Positions 1 to 7,403 of a DNA stretch of 17,397 nucleotides are shown here, one piece after another; the stretch's first letter is position 1, and the number at the start of each line of letters is the position of its first letter. The translations under genes were made by a program, and so were the position numbers. Source of the DNA: Betaproteobacteria bacterium (GTDB lineage Bacteria; Pseudomonadota; Gammaproteobacteria; Burkholderiales; Casimicrobiaceae); the NCBI GenBank assembly GCA_005889025.1, contig VBCZ01000389.1, positions 1 to 17,397 of the forward strand, read 5' to 3'. Below the pieces are notes generated by a model. It ran no database searches and was not told where the DNA came from. It saw only the letters and a program-made list of their open reading frames with translations.

Positions 1-117
1 ATCCTTGACCAGCGAATCGACGATCTTGCCGAACGCCGCGCCGATGATCACGCCCACAGCGAGATCGACGACGCTGCCCTTGAGCGCAAACTCCCGAAAC
101 TCGTGCATGAACGACAT
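1..117 (-). CDS. mscL: Large-conductance mechanosensitive channel MscL, N-terminal part (runs off the window)
   Basis: Translating the minus strand from the ATG at 117-115 gives 39 residues with no stop before the window edge. They start MSFMHEFREFALKGSVVDLA and continue with a VGVIIGAAFGKIVDSLV stretch. This is the amphipathic N-terminal helix and the first half of pore-lining helix TM1 of MscL, including the glycine/alanine-rich packing face. MscL forms a homopentameric inner-membrane channel that opens under extreme membrane tension and releases solutes during hypo-osmotic shock. The rest of the protein lies outside the window. The gene sits 33 nt downstream of the glnB stop on the same strand, so it could be read from the same transcript, although mscL is usually independent. 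No other family fits this N-terminus. Confidence 0.93.
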   Translation of the reverse strand, partial: MSFMHEFREFALKGSVVDLAVGVIIGAAFGKIVDSLVKD

Positions 118-150
118 TGTCGGCCTCCGGTGAATGTCGGAGCTGTCCGT

Positions 151-489
151 TCAGACAGCGGCTTCGCCCGACTCGCCGGTGCGAATGCGGACGACCTGCT
201 CGACCGAGGTCACGAATATCTTGCCGTCGCCGCTCTTGCCGGTATGTGCGGCCTTCACGATCGCCTCGATCGCGCGCTCGACCAGTGTCTCGCTGACGAT
301 GACTTCGACTTTCACCTTGGGCAGAAAGTCTACAACGTACTCGGCGCCGCGGTAGAGCTCGGTATGTCCCTTCTGCCGCCCGAACCCCTTGACCTCGGTG
401 ACGGTGAGGCCGGTAACGCCGATTTCGGACAGTGCCTCGCGAACCTCGTCCAGCTTGAATGGCTTGATGATGGCTTCGACTTTCTTCAT
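151..489 (-). CDS. glnB: Nitrogen regulatory protein P-II (GlnB/GlnK family)
   Basis: This 112-residue protein has the full length of PII trimeric signal proteins. It begins MKKVEAIIKPFKLDEVREAL. The T-loop runs through RGAEYVVDFLPK, with Tyr51 in the canonical uridylylation position. The B-loop is TGKSGDGK at residues 83-90, where ATP/ADP and 2-oxoglutarate bind. PII proteins sense 2-oxoglutarate and adenylate charge, and control the GlnE/GlnD/NtrB cascade and sometimes AmtB. The ATG at 489 is preceded by GGAG with a 6-nt spacer, a good ribosome binding site. It lies 62 nt downstream of nadE, a pairing common in betaproteobacteria. The absence of an adjacent amtB favours GlnB over GlnK, but the two paralogues cannot be separated securely from sequence alone. 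Confidence 0.95.
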   Translation of the reverse strand: MKKVEAIIKPFKLDEVREALSEIGVTGLTVTEVKGFGRQKGHTELYRGAEYVVDFLPKVKVEVIVSETLVERAIEAIVKAAHTGKSGDGKIFVTSVEQVVRIRTGESGEAAV

Positions 490-551
490 GAGGTACTCCG
501 GCGAATGCTGACCACCCGCGACCGAAGATTACACCAGCAATAGGGCGCCAA

Positions 552-2174
552 CTAGCGGTCAGAGGATAGATGTTCCCACTCGGCCCAGGCCGACGTGATC
601 GGATACCGCCAATCCTTGCCAAAACCGCGGGGCGTGATGCGAATCCCCACTGCGGCCTGCCGCCGTTTGTATTCGTTGATCTTGATCAGCCGCACAACCT
701 GCGCCACATGCTCCGGCGAGTGGCCGCGCTCGACAATTTCGGCCGGACTCGCGTCTTCCTCGACGTAGGCCTCGAGTATTGCGTCGAGCACGTCGTAGGG
801 GGGTAGGCTGTCCTGGTCGGTCTGGTCGGCGCGCAATTCCGCAGAAGGCGGCCGCGTGATGATGCGCTCCGGTATCACCCTCCCCAGCCCGTTGCGATAA
901 TGCGCAAGCCGATAGACGAGGGTCTTGCTGATGTCCTTCAGCACGGCGAATCCTCCCGCCATGTCACCGTACAACGTGGCGTAGCCCACCGCCATCTCGG
1001 ATTTGTTGCCGGTGGTGAGCACGATCGAGCCGAACTTGTTGGACAGAGCCATGAGCAGCGTCCCCCTGATGCGCGCCTGGATATTCTCTTCGGCGGCGTC
1101 CTCGACGCGCCCTGCAAATTCATGCGTCAGCGTCTTCTTGAACGCTGCGAAGATATCGTCGATAGCAATCTCATCGTAGCGCACGCCGAGTATGGTCGCC
1201 ATGGTGCGGGCATCCTCCAGACTGATCGGCGCGTTGTACACCGAGGGAAGCATCAGAGCGCGGACTCTGTCTCGGCCCAGCGCGTCGACGGCGACGGCCA
1301 GAGTCAGCGCCGAGTCGATTCCTCCCGAAAGACCGACCAATACGCCGGGAAAGCGGTTCTTGTCGACGTAGTCGCGCACGCCCACGGTCAAGGCCGAATA
1401 CACGTGCGGCTCCAGCCGCAGGTCGAGCCCGCCGCGTACTTTCTTGGGTTTGTTGCGATCGAACTCGGCGATCGCGATCGTTTCGTGCCACGCCGGCAGC
1501 TGCTGGGCGATCGAGCCATCCGCCGCCATGACAAACGATGCCCCGTCGAAAACCAGCTCGTCCTGCCCGCCGACGCGGTTGACGTACACGGTGGGCAAGC
1601 CGGTTTCGCGAACTCGCGCGGCCACGATGTCCCGCCGCACCGCTTGCTGCCGGGTGTGGTACGGAGAGCCGTTGGGAACGACGAGAATTGCCGCACCGGC
1701 ATCGCGCGCCTGGGTTGCCGGGCCGGCAAACCAAACATCCTCGCAGATGATCACCCCGACCCGGAGCTTGCCTATGTCGATAACGCACGGCCTGTCGCCC
1801 GGCTCGAAATAGCGCTGTTCGTCGAAAACCGTATAGTTCGGCAGGCACTGCTTGTGATACAGCTCGGCGACGCGGCCATCGCGCAGGACCGCGACCGCGT
1901 TATAGCGCTTTCCGTCGCTGGTTTCGGGAAAGCCCACCAGCGCCGTCACTCCGGAGACCGACGCGGCGAGATGAGCAAGCTCGTCGGCGCATGCAGAAAG
2001 AAACGCACGCCGGAGCAAGAGGTCCTCCGGCGGATATCCGCATAGTGACAGCTCGGGTGTCACGACCAGGTCGGCGCCGCCACGGCGGGCCTCGCCGATC
2101 GCGTCGAGGATGCGCGCCGCGTTGCCCGGCATATCGCCGACGATCTGATTTAGCTGGGCGATTGCGACGCGCAC
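552..2174 (-). CDS. nadE: Glutamine-dependent NAD+ synthetase (NadE, two-domain type)
   Basis: NadE makes NAD+ from nicotinate adenine dinucleotide, ATP and glutamine, the last step of NAD biosynthesis. From the GTG at 2174 the protein is 540 residues, normal for the glutaminase-fused form. The N-terminal nitrilase-type amidotransferase domain (about 1-260) shows the Glu-Lys-Cys triad: Glu41 in TPELSLCGYPPED, Lys108 in YHKQCLPNY and Cys144 in VIICEDVWF. The C-terminal synthetase domain has the ATP pyrophosphatase P-loop SGGIDS at 283-288. The frame stays open upstream to an ATG at 2306. Those 44 extra residues are not family-like, and VRVAIAQLNQIVGD is the usual NadE N-terminus, so I chose the GTG. 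It has no clear Shine-Dalgarno, but a possible extended -10 lies just upstream. glnB follows on the same strand. Confidence 0.96.
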   Translation of the reverse strand: MRVAIAQLNQIVGDMPGNAARILDAIGEARRGGADLVVTPELSLCGYPPEDLLLRRAFLSACADELAHLAASVSGVTALVGFPETSDGKRYNAVAVLRDGRVAELYHKQCLPNYTVFDEQRYFEPGDRPCVIDIGKLRVGVIICEDVWFAGPATQARDAGAAILVVPNGSPYHTRQQAVRRDIVAARVRETGLPTVYVNRVGGQDELVFDGASFVMAADGSIAQQLPAWHETIAIAEFDRNKPKKVRGGLDLRLEPHVYSALTVGVRDYVDKNRFPGVLVGLSGGIDSALTLAVAVDALGRDRVRALMLPSVYNAPISLEDARTMATILGVRYDEIAIDDIFAAFKKTLTHEFAGRVEDAAEENIQARIRGTLLMALSNKFGSIVLTTGNKSEMAVGYATLYGDMAGGFAVLKDISKTLVYRLAHYRNGLGRVIPERIITRPPSAELRADQTDQDSLPPYDVLDAILEAYVEEDASPAEIVERGHSPEHVAQVVRLIKINEYKRRQAAVGIRITPRGFGKDWRYPITSAWAEWEHLSSDR

Positions 2175-2181
2175 GGCTGAA

Positions 2182-2189
2182 ATGTTATC
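2182..2189 (-). promoter_or_regulatory. Candidate extended -10 element just upstream of the nadE GTG
   Basis: On the minus strand the sequence TGATAACAT ends 7 nt before the GTG of nadE. TAACAT matches four of six positions of TATAAT and has a TG one base upstream, as in extended -10 promoters. No recognisable -35 lies 17 nt further up. If it is used, transcription would start at or within a few bases of the GTG and give a leaderless message, which would fit the missing Shine-Dalgarno. This is pattern matching only. Confidence 0.3.
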
Positions 2190-2269
2190 ACGGTGCGTAT
2201 GGCCGTTTCCGCGCTTCGAGCCGTCGACGAAATCGCGTTTTTCGCTCTTCCGGCGTGTATTTTTGTCAC

Positions 2270-2288
2270 TTGCCGGGAACTGCGGCAA
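2270..2288. repeat. Short inverted repeat in the nadE / acyltransferase divergent gap
   Basis: TTGCCG (2270-2275) and CGGCAA (2283-2288) form a perfect 6-bp inverted repeat around a 7-nt spacer. It lies about 20 nt upstream of the acyltransferase ATG, in the 135-nt gap between the divergent nadE and acyltransferase starts. It could be a hairpin in the mRNA leader or an operator, or chance in GC-rich DNA. Nothing else in the gap is convincing. Confidence 0.3.
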
Positions 2289-2309
2289 CCGCCACAATCG
2301 GCGCATCGC

Positions 2310-3491
2310 ATGACTTCCGCTACGCTTCGCGTCGTCGATTCGCTCGCAGCTATCCCGCCTTCTCGATGGGATGCCTTGGTCGGCGCGCGGCCCCTGCTGT
2401 CACATGCGTTTCTGCATGCGCTGCACGAGACCGGCTGCGCGTCACCGCAAACCGGGTGGACACCCCGCTACATCACCGCCTGGAAGGACGACGATCTCAT
2501 CGGCGCCATGCCGCTGTATCGCAAGGCGCACTCGTACGGCGAGTATGTCTTCGACTGGGCATGGGCCGACGCCTACCGACGTCACGGGCGTCGCTACTAT
2601 CCGAAGCTGGTTGCTGCGATTCCATTTACCCCGGCGACGGGACCGCGCCTCATCGCTCGCGACGCCCTGACGCGGAAGATGCTGCTGCAAAAGGCGTTGT
2701 CGCTGCTGGCCGAGGAGCGCCTGTCCTCGCTGCACATCCTGTTTCCGGAAGAGCGCGAGGTGGCAGACTGCACGCGCGCCGGGATGATTCGCCGCGACAG
2801 TATTCAATTTCACTGGGCCAATCCCGGATATCGCGACTTCGGCGATTTTCTGTCGACGATGAATCACGCCAAACGCAAGAAAATTCTGCAGGAGCGGCGC
2901 AGGCTCACGGATGCAGGCGTCGTATTCAGCCGCGTCCCCGGCCGCGAGGCCACGGCGTCCGATTGGGCGTTTTTCTACCGCTGCTACGCCAAGACCTATC
3001 GCGAACACCATTCAACGCCTTATCTTTCGCTGGAATTCTTTCTGCGCCTGGGAGCCGAACTGGCCGACAGCGTGCTTCTGGTGATGGGGAGGCTCGGCGG
3101 CGAGCCGGTTTGCGCGGCCCTGGATCTTTACGGAGGCGGCACGCTTTGGGGCCGTTACTGGGGAACACTGTCGCACATTTCGGGCCTTCATTTTGAGGCG
3201 TGCTACTACCAGGCCATCGAGTTCTGCATAGAGCGGCGTATCGAGCTTTTTGAAGGCGGCGCGCAAGGTTCCCACAAACTGGCACGCGGTTTCCTGCCGG
3301 TGACGACACGTTCGCTGCACGCCGTCTCGGATCCGGATTTCGCGCGTGCCATCGATGCGTTCGTCCGCGAGGAGCGCGGTGATGTCGCCCGGACGGTGAA
3401 CGAGCTGGAATCGGCAAGTCCGTTCAAGGAGCCGGCATTCGCCCGCGCGAGTCCCGACTCCGCGACGGCGCCGCAGATAATTCATGACTGA
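2310..3491 (+). CDS. FemAB-like / COG3146 (DUF482) predicted N-acyltransferase, GNAT fold
   Basis: This 393-residue protein belongs by its motifs to the predicted N-acyltransferase family COG3146 (older name DUF482, 'peptidoglycan biosynthesis FemAB-like'), whose substrate is unknown. Supporting stretches are SLAAIPPSRWDAL near the N-terminus, GEYVFDWAWADAY at about 85-97, MNHAKRKKILQERR around 185, TYREHHSTPYLS around 230, and the C-terminal signature FEGGAQGSHKLARGF at 314-328. As I recall the family, that signature normally reads GAQGEHK, so the Ser at 321 would be a variation. The frame is open further upstream to 2193, but the extra residues are not family-like, and the ATG at 2310 gives the usual N-terminus. 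The end overlaps the next gene by 8 nt, implying translational coupling. Family assignment is solid; biochemical role is not. Confidence 0.9.
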   Translation: MTSATLRVVDSLAAIPPSRWDALVGARPLLSHAFLHALHETGCASPQTGWTPRYITAWKDDDLIGAMPLYRKAHSYGEYVFDWAWADAYRRHGRRYYPKLVAAIPFTPATGPRLIARDALTRKMLLQKALSLLAEERLSSLHILFPEEREVADCTRAGMIRRDSIQFHWANPGYRDFGDFLSTMNHAKRKKILQERRRLTDAGVVFSRVPGREATASDWAFFYRCYAKTYREHHSTPYLSLEFFLRLGAELADSVLLVMGRLGGEPVCAALDLYGGGTLWGRYWGTLSHISGLHFEACYYQAIEFCIERRIELFEGGAQGSHKLARGFLPVTTRSLHAVSDPDFARAIDAFVREERGDVARTVNELESASPFKEPAFARASPDSATAPQIIHD

Positions 3492-4293
3492 GCGTGTCCA
3501 TGATTCAGTGCTCGTCGATCGCGATGGCCCGATCGCGACCCTCACGCTGAACCGGCCGTCATCGCTCAATACGCTCGACCTCACCATGAGCGATGCATTG
3601 GTTGCGCATACGACGCAACTCGCCGCGGACGACAGTCTGCGTTGCATCGTGCTTCGGGGCGCGGGCGCGCACTTCATGGCCGGCGGCGACATCAAGTCGT
3701 TTGCCGAGGAGCTTGACGCTCCGATGACGGAGCGTCAGGTTCATTTCACCCGGATGGTTTGCCGCATCCACGCGGCCATCGAGAACCTGCAGCGGATGCC
3801 GCACGTGGTCATCGCAAGCGTTCACGGCGCAGTCGCGGGGTTCGGCATGTCTCTCATGTGCGCGTGTGACCTGGCGATCGCCGCGGACACAAGCTATTTC
3901 ACATCGGCGTATCGGCATATCGCGTTGACGGCCGATGGCGGTGCTTCGTATACCCTGCCGCGTCTGGTCGGGCTGAAGAAGGCGATGGAAATCCTGCTCC
4001 TCGGAGAGCGCTTCGACGCGCGGGAAGCGCTGCGGCTTGGATTGATCAATCGCATTGTCGCCGCGGCCGACCTGCAGAGCGCAACCTCCGCCATCGCCGC
4101 CACGATCGCCAGCGGGCCGGCGATGGCCATGCGCAACGTCAAGCGACTGCTCAACCAGTCGTGGTCGCAAACGCTTTCGGCCCAGCTCGAGTCGGAAGCG
4201 ATCAGCTTCGGCGCGTGCGCGGCGACCGACGACTTCTCGGAAGGAATCCGTGCGTTCATCGAAAAGCGGCCACCGCGCTTCGGCGGGAGCTGA
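3484..4293 (+). CDS. Enoyl-CoA hydratase/isomerase (crotonase) family protein
   Basis: This 269-residue protein has a complete crotonase fold. TLNRPSSLNTLD opens the domain. The two oxyanion-hole segments that hold the CoA thioester are MAGGDIK (65-71) and HGAVAGFGMS (114-123). The classical hydratase glutamates are not retained: Ser123 occupies the place of the first (rat Glu144), and the second position is not Glu. Asp151 in LTADGGASYTLPRL matches the catalytic aspartate of isomerase-type members such as PaaG, so a double-bond isomerase or other CoA-thioester reaction is more likely than simple 2-enoyl-CoA hydration. The substrate cannot be read from sequence. The start ATG lies inside the end of the acyltransferase gene (8-nt overlap), and a GNAT gene follows after 16 nt, so the three probably form one transcript. 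Confidence 0.93.
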   Translation: MTERVHDSVLVDRDGPIATLTLNRPSSLNTLDLTMSDALVAHTTQLAADDSLRCIVLRGAGAHFMAGGDIKSFAEELDAPMTERQVHFTRMVCRIHAAIENLQRMPHVVIASVHGAVAGFGMSLMCACDLAIAADTSYFTSAYRHIALTADGGASYTLPRLVGLKKAMEILLLGERFDAREALRLGLINRIVAAADLQSATSAIAATIASGPAMAMRNVKRLLNQSWSQTLSAQLESEAISFGACAATDDFSEGIRAFIEKRPPRFGGS

Positions 4294-4309
4294 CGCGCTC
4301 GACGAAGAC

Positions 4310-4795
4310 ATGTTGAAAATACGGCCCGCGAGAACAACGGATTTCCCGGCGATCTGGGCCATCTTCCAGCCGATCGTCGCAGCCGGCGACACGTACGCTT
4401 ACGGACCGGAGACGACCGCCGAGGAGGCTCGCCGCATTTGGATGAGCGCTCCCGCGGAACCGTTCGTCGCGGAGGAAGAAGACCGAATCGTCGGAACATA
4501 CTCGCTTAAGCCCAACCAGCCCGGGCTGGGAAATCATGTCGCCAATTGTGCCTACATGACGCATTCTGCAGCGCGATGCCGCGGGGTGGCGGCGAGCATG
4601 TGCGAGCACTCGTTGATTACTGCACGCAAACGCGGATTCACCGCGATGCAGTTCAATTTTGTTGTCGCCAGCAACCAACAGGCGGTGCGCCTATGGAAGA
4701 AATACGGCTTCGCGGTCGTCGGCGAAGTCCCCGGCGCGTTCCGGCACCGCGAGCTCGGCGCAGTGCCGGTCCTGATCATGCACCGGACCCTCTAG
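4310..4795 (+). CDS. GNAT family N-acetyltransferase
   Basis: This 161-residue single-domain protein is a GCN5-related acetyltransferase that moves an acetyl group from acetyl-CoA to an amine. The N-terminus MLKIRPARTTDFPAIWAIF is typical. The acetyl-CoA pyrophosphate-binding loop is RCRGVAAS at 89-96, a variant of R/QxxGxG/A. The C-terminal motif B reads NQQAVRLWKKYGF at 122-134. The target is unknown. The frame is open upstream to 4055, but that part overlaps the crotonase gene in another frame, so I take the ATG at 4310. It starts 16 nt after the crotonase stop and ends 10 nt before the convergent rluB stop. No hairpin terminator is visible in that small gap. Confidence 0.92.
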   Translation: MLKIRPARTTDFPAIWAIFQPIVAAGDTYAYGPETTAEEARRIWMSAPAEPFVAEEEDRIVGTYSLKPNQPGLGNHVANCAYMTHSAARCRGVAASMCEHSLITARKRGFTAMQFNFVVASNQQAVRLWKKYGFAVVGEVPGAFRHRELGAVPVLIMHRTL

Positions 4796-4805
4796 CCCTG
4801 TTCGG

Positions 4806-6002
4806 TTAGCGGCGTCCTCCGCTCGGCGCGCCCTGCCCGCCACGTCCGCCGCGTCCCCCTCGGCCTCCGCGCCGCCCCCCTGGATTGGGGGCGCCGGGAA
4901 CGAAATTCCGGGCCCGCGCCGCGGGACGGTGCGCTTGCGTCGATGCGGGCGGCGGCGCGCGATTTCCGTCGACCTCGTCGATCTCTATATCCTCGAGCGG
5001 CGGCGCGCCAACGCGATTGCCGTCGACATCGGTTTCGACGCCCTCTCGATGATCGTCATGCGTATTCTTTCCTGCCGTACTTGCGCCGCTTTCGCTGCGC
5101 GAGTCGCCTGACTGCATGCCCACTGCCTTGAGCAAGCGCCCGAGCTCGTCCGGCTCGAGCTCCTGGGTTTGCCCACGCTTGAGCTGGGGCGGCATGCTCA
5201 CCACGCCGTACCGCGTGCGAATCAGGCGGCTCACCATCAGGCCGACCGCCTCGAACATCCGACGCACTTCCTTGTTGCGCCCCTCGGGAAGCGTCAGCTT
5301 GTACCAATGATTGGCCCCTTCACCGCCGCCGTCCGCGAGGGACAGCACCTTGGCCACGCCATCTTCCAGCTCGACGCCTTCCAGGAGCTTCCGTTCCTGC
5401 TCGGGCGAAAGTGTCCCCATGACGCGTACCGAGTACTCACGCTCGACCTCGTAGCGCGGGTGCATGAGGCGATTGGCAAGCTCGCCCGATGTCGTAAATA
5501 TGAGCAATCCCTCGCTGTTGAAATCCAGCCTGCCCACGGCGATCCATTTCGCTCCGCCGATTCTGGGAAGCTTGTCGAACACCGTGGGGCGGCCTTCCGG
5601 ATCGGATCGGCTCACGATTTCGCCCGCCGGCTTGTGGTAGAGCAGGACGCGCACGCGCGGCGCGACAAAACGCAGGCGCACCAACTCGCCGTTGATACGG
5701 ATCTGGTCGTTCGGGCCGACTTTCTGGCCGACCTCGGCCGGCTGGCGGTTGACCGTGATGCGACCGGCGATGATCAGCTCCTCGAGCCCTCGCAGCGATC
5801 CATAACCACACTGCGCAAGCACTTTGTGCAGGCGCTGCGGCTCGGTGAAGACGGGCTCAGTGGAACGTCGGGGCTGATTTGGACGATTTCGATCGTCCGT
5901 CCGGCGCGTCGGGGGCGACGAGGTCGCCGGATGCGAGTGCCGGTTGGTCGAGGATCGGGCTCGCGAGCGCGAGTTCGGCCTCGGCGGCCTTTGCGGGGGC
6001 AT
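4806..6002 (-). CDS. rluB: 23S rRNA pseudouridine synthase RluB (pseudouridine 2605), with long low-complexity tails
   Basis: RluB converts one uridine of 23S rRNA (U2605 in E. coli) to pseudouridine. An S4 RNA-binding domain (RLHKVLAQCGYGSLRGLEEL, from residue 57) precedes the catalytic domain. The catalytic Asp160 lies in GRLDFNSEGLLIFT, and GRNKEVRRMFEAVG (241-254) is also typical of the RsuA/RluB group. E. coli RluB begins almost at the S4 domain; here 53 basic, Pro/Ser-rich residues precede it. No ATG, GTG or TTG occurs in frame between 6002 and the S4 domain, and the ATG at 6002 has GGAG 7 nt upstream, so this start is well supported. It makes the gene overlap scpB by 146 nt. Residues 299-398 are a disordered tail ending in repeated RGG triplets. 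F, E or another RsuA-family paralogue is less likely given the scpB linkage. Confidence 0.92.
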   Translation of the reverse strand: MPPQRPPRPNSRSRARSSTNRHSHPATSSPPTRRTDDRNRPNQPRRSTEPVFTEPQRLHKVLAQCGYGSLRGLEELIIAGRITVNRQPAEVGQKVGPNDQIRINGELVRLRFVAPRVRVLLYHKPAGEIVSRSDPEGRPTVFDKLPRIGGAKWIAVGRLDFNSEGLLIFTTSGELANRLMHPRYEVEREYSVRVMGTLSPEQERKLLEGVELEDGVAKVLSLADGGGEGANHWYKLTLPEGRNKEVRRMFEAVGLMVSRLIRTRYGVVSMPPQLKRGQTQELEPDELGRLLKAVGMQSGDSRSESGASTAGKNTHDDHREGVETDVDGNRVGAPPLEDIEIDEVDGNRAPPPASTQAHRPAARARNFVPGAPNPGGRRGGRGGRGGRGGQGAPSGGRR

Positions 6003-6543
6003 CGGGTAGCTCCAGAAGGTGGGAAGTGTCGAGTTCCGCCAACGGCGGCAGTTCGGCCAGCGAACGCAGGCCTAAGTCATCGAGGAATGTCTTGGTGGTG
6101 GCGTACAGCGCCGGCCGGCCGGGCGTCTCACGATGCCCGACCGCCTCGATCCATTGCCGGTCTTCCAGCGTCTTGATGATGTTCGTCGAAACTGCGACGC
6201 CGCGAATCGCTTCGATGTCGCCCCGCGTTACTGGCTGCTGGTAGGCGATGATCGCCAGCGTTTCCATCACGGCGCGCGAGTAGCGCGGCGGCTTTTCAGG
6301 TGACAGCCGATCGATGTAGGGCTGGATTTCCGGACGCGCCTGAAACCGCCAGCCACTTGCGATTTGCACAAGCTCGACGCTCCGCTCGGCCCAGTCCGCA
6401 TGCAACTCGTCGAGCAGCTTGCGTACGAGGTCCGGCTCCAGCGGCGGGTCGAAGAGCTTCGACAGCTGCGGCAGCGCCAAGGGCTCGCCCGCGACGAGCA
6501 ACGCGGCTTCGAGAATCGACCTGATGCGTTTCAGTTCATCCAT
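5857..6543 (-). CDS. scpB: Segregation and condensation protein B (ScpB)
   Basis: ScpB is the winged-helix subunit that dimerises and binds the ScpA kleisin in the SMC-ScpAB condensin. The 228-residue product starts MDELKRIRSILEAALLVAGE. It contains the conserved winged-helix segments SRAVMETLAIIAYQQPVTR and DIEAIRGVAVSTNIIKTLED, then GHRETPGRPALYATTKTFLDDLG. This core ends near residue 180. The remaining 48 residues are Ala/Pro/Ser-rich and not conserved, and rluB is translated in another frame over exactly this tail. The gene begins 2 nt after the scpA stop with no obvious Shine-Dalgarno, so translation is probably coupled to scpA. Confidence 0.95.
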   Translation of the reverse strand: MDELKRIRSILEAALLVAGEPLALPQLSKLFDPPLEPDLVRKLLDELHADWAERSVELVQIASGWRFQARPEIQPYIDRLSPEKPPRYSRAVMETLAIIAYQQPVTRGDIEAIRGVAVSTNIIKTLEDRQWIEAVGHRETPGRPALYATTKTFLDDLGLRSLAELPPLAELDTSHLLELPDAPAKAAEAELALASPILDQPALASGDLVAPDAPDGRSKSSKSAPTFH

Positions 6544-6545
6544 TG

Positions 6546-7403
6546 TCAGGTTGAGGTGTCGGCTTCCAGCGCGAACGCGGGATCGCCGCGACGTTGCACG
6601 TAGATGGGCGCATAGGGTTGCGCCTGTGCGATTTCGAGCAATTGTTCACGGGCGAGCTCGAGTATGGCGAGAAACGTCACCACCAGCCGAGAGACATCGA
6701 CGCGATCGTCGAACAACATGCTGAACTCGAAAAAGCGTCCCGGCTCGAGGAATTTCAGCAGTCGAATCATCTGACTTCGCACCGACAACTGCTCGCGCGT
6801 GACGAGATGATGGCGATTGACCCGGGCTCGCGCAACCAATCCGGCCCACGCCGCCTTCAAGTCATCCGCGTGGACCTCGGGCAGTCGCGCCGCGCAGACC
6901 CTGTCCAGCCAGACCCGCACCAGCGCGAAGTCGCGCTCGGCAAGCGGCATCTCGTCCAGCGCCCGCGCGCCCGCCTTCATGCGTTCGTATTCGAGAAGAC
7001 GCCGAACCAGCTCGGCCCTCGGGTCGTCGCCTTCATCGCCAGTCTGTGCCGGAGGCTTCGGCAGCAGCAGCCGTGACTTGATCTCGATAAGGACAGCCGC
7101 CATGAGAAGATACTCCGCCGCGAGCTCGAGCTGCGTGCGGCGCATCATCTCGACGTAGCCGAGATATTGGCGGGTGAGCTCCGCCATCGGAATGTCGAGA
7201 ACATTGATGTTCTGCTTCCGGATCAAATACAGCAAGAGATCCAGCGGTCCTTCGAAGGTCTCGAGAAAAATCTCCAGCGCTTCCGGCGGAATATAGAGAT
7301 CATGCGGAAGCTCGAGCAGCGGCTCTCCATAGATTCTCGCCACCGGCGCGCCCGCAGCCTGCGCAAGATCGATCATCGCCAGCTCCGAGCGGTCCGCGCT
7401 CAC
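6546..7403 (-). CDS. scpA: Segregation and condensation protein A (ScpA, kleisin)
   Basis: ScpA is the kleisin that bridges the SMC heads and recruits ScpB for chromosome compaction and segregation. The 285-residue protein shows the ScpA hallmark FEGPLDLLLYLIRKQNINVL at about 50-69, followed by IPMAELTRQYLGYVEMM and AAEYLLMAAVLIEIKSRLLL. A charged middle region and the C-terminal winged-helix segment follow (FLAILELAREQLLEIAQAQP). It begins with GTG at 7403, which overlaps the trpS stop as GTGA, a coupling arrangement. An internal ATG at 7376 (MIDLAQ) is the alternative start. The adjacent scpB confirms the identity. No smc gene is present in the window. Confidence 0.95.
   Translation of the reverse strand: MSADRSELAMIDLAQAAGAPVARIYGEPLLELPHDLYIPPEALEIFLETFEGPLDLLLYLIRKQNINVLDIPMAELTRQYLGYVEMMRRTQLELAAEYLLMAAVLIEIKSRLLLPKPPAQTGDEGDDPRAELVRRLLEYERMKAGARALDEMPLAERDFALVRVWLDRVCAARLPEVHADDLKAAWAGLVARARVNRHHLVTREQLSVRSQMIRLLKFLEPGRFFEFSMLFDDRVDVSRLVVTFLAILELAREQLLEIAQAQPYAPIYVQRRGDPAFALEADTST

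Noticed and set aside
900..2045. Long plus-strand open frame (381 codons) antisense to nadE
   Set aside because: No recognisable motif, His/Arg/Asp-rich shadow composition, and it lies opposite a complete nadE with all catalytic residues; typical of GC-rich DNA.
2175..2306. 44-codon N-terminal extension of nadE from an ATG at 2306
   Set aside because: The extra residues do not resemble NadE N-termini and would fill the whole gap to the divergent acyltransferase; the GTG at 2174 gives the normal start.
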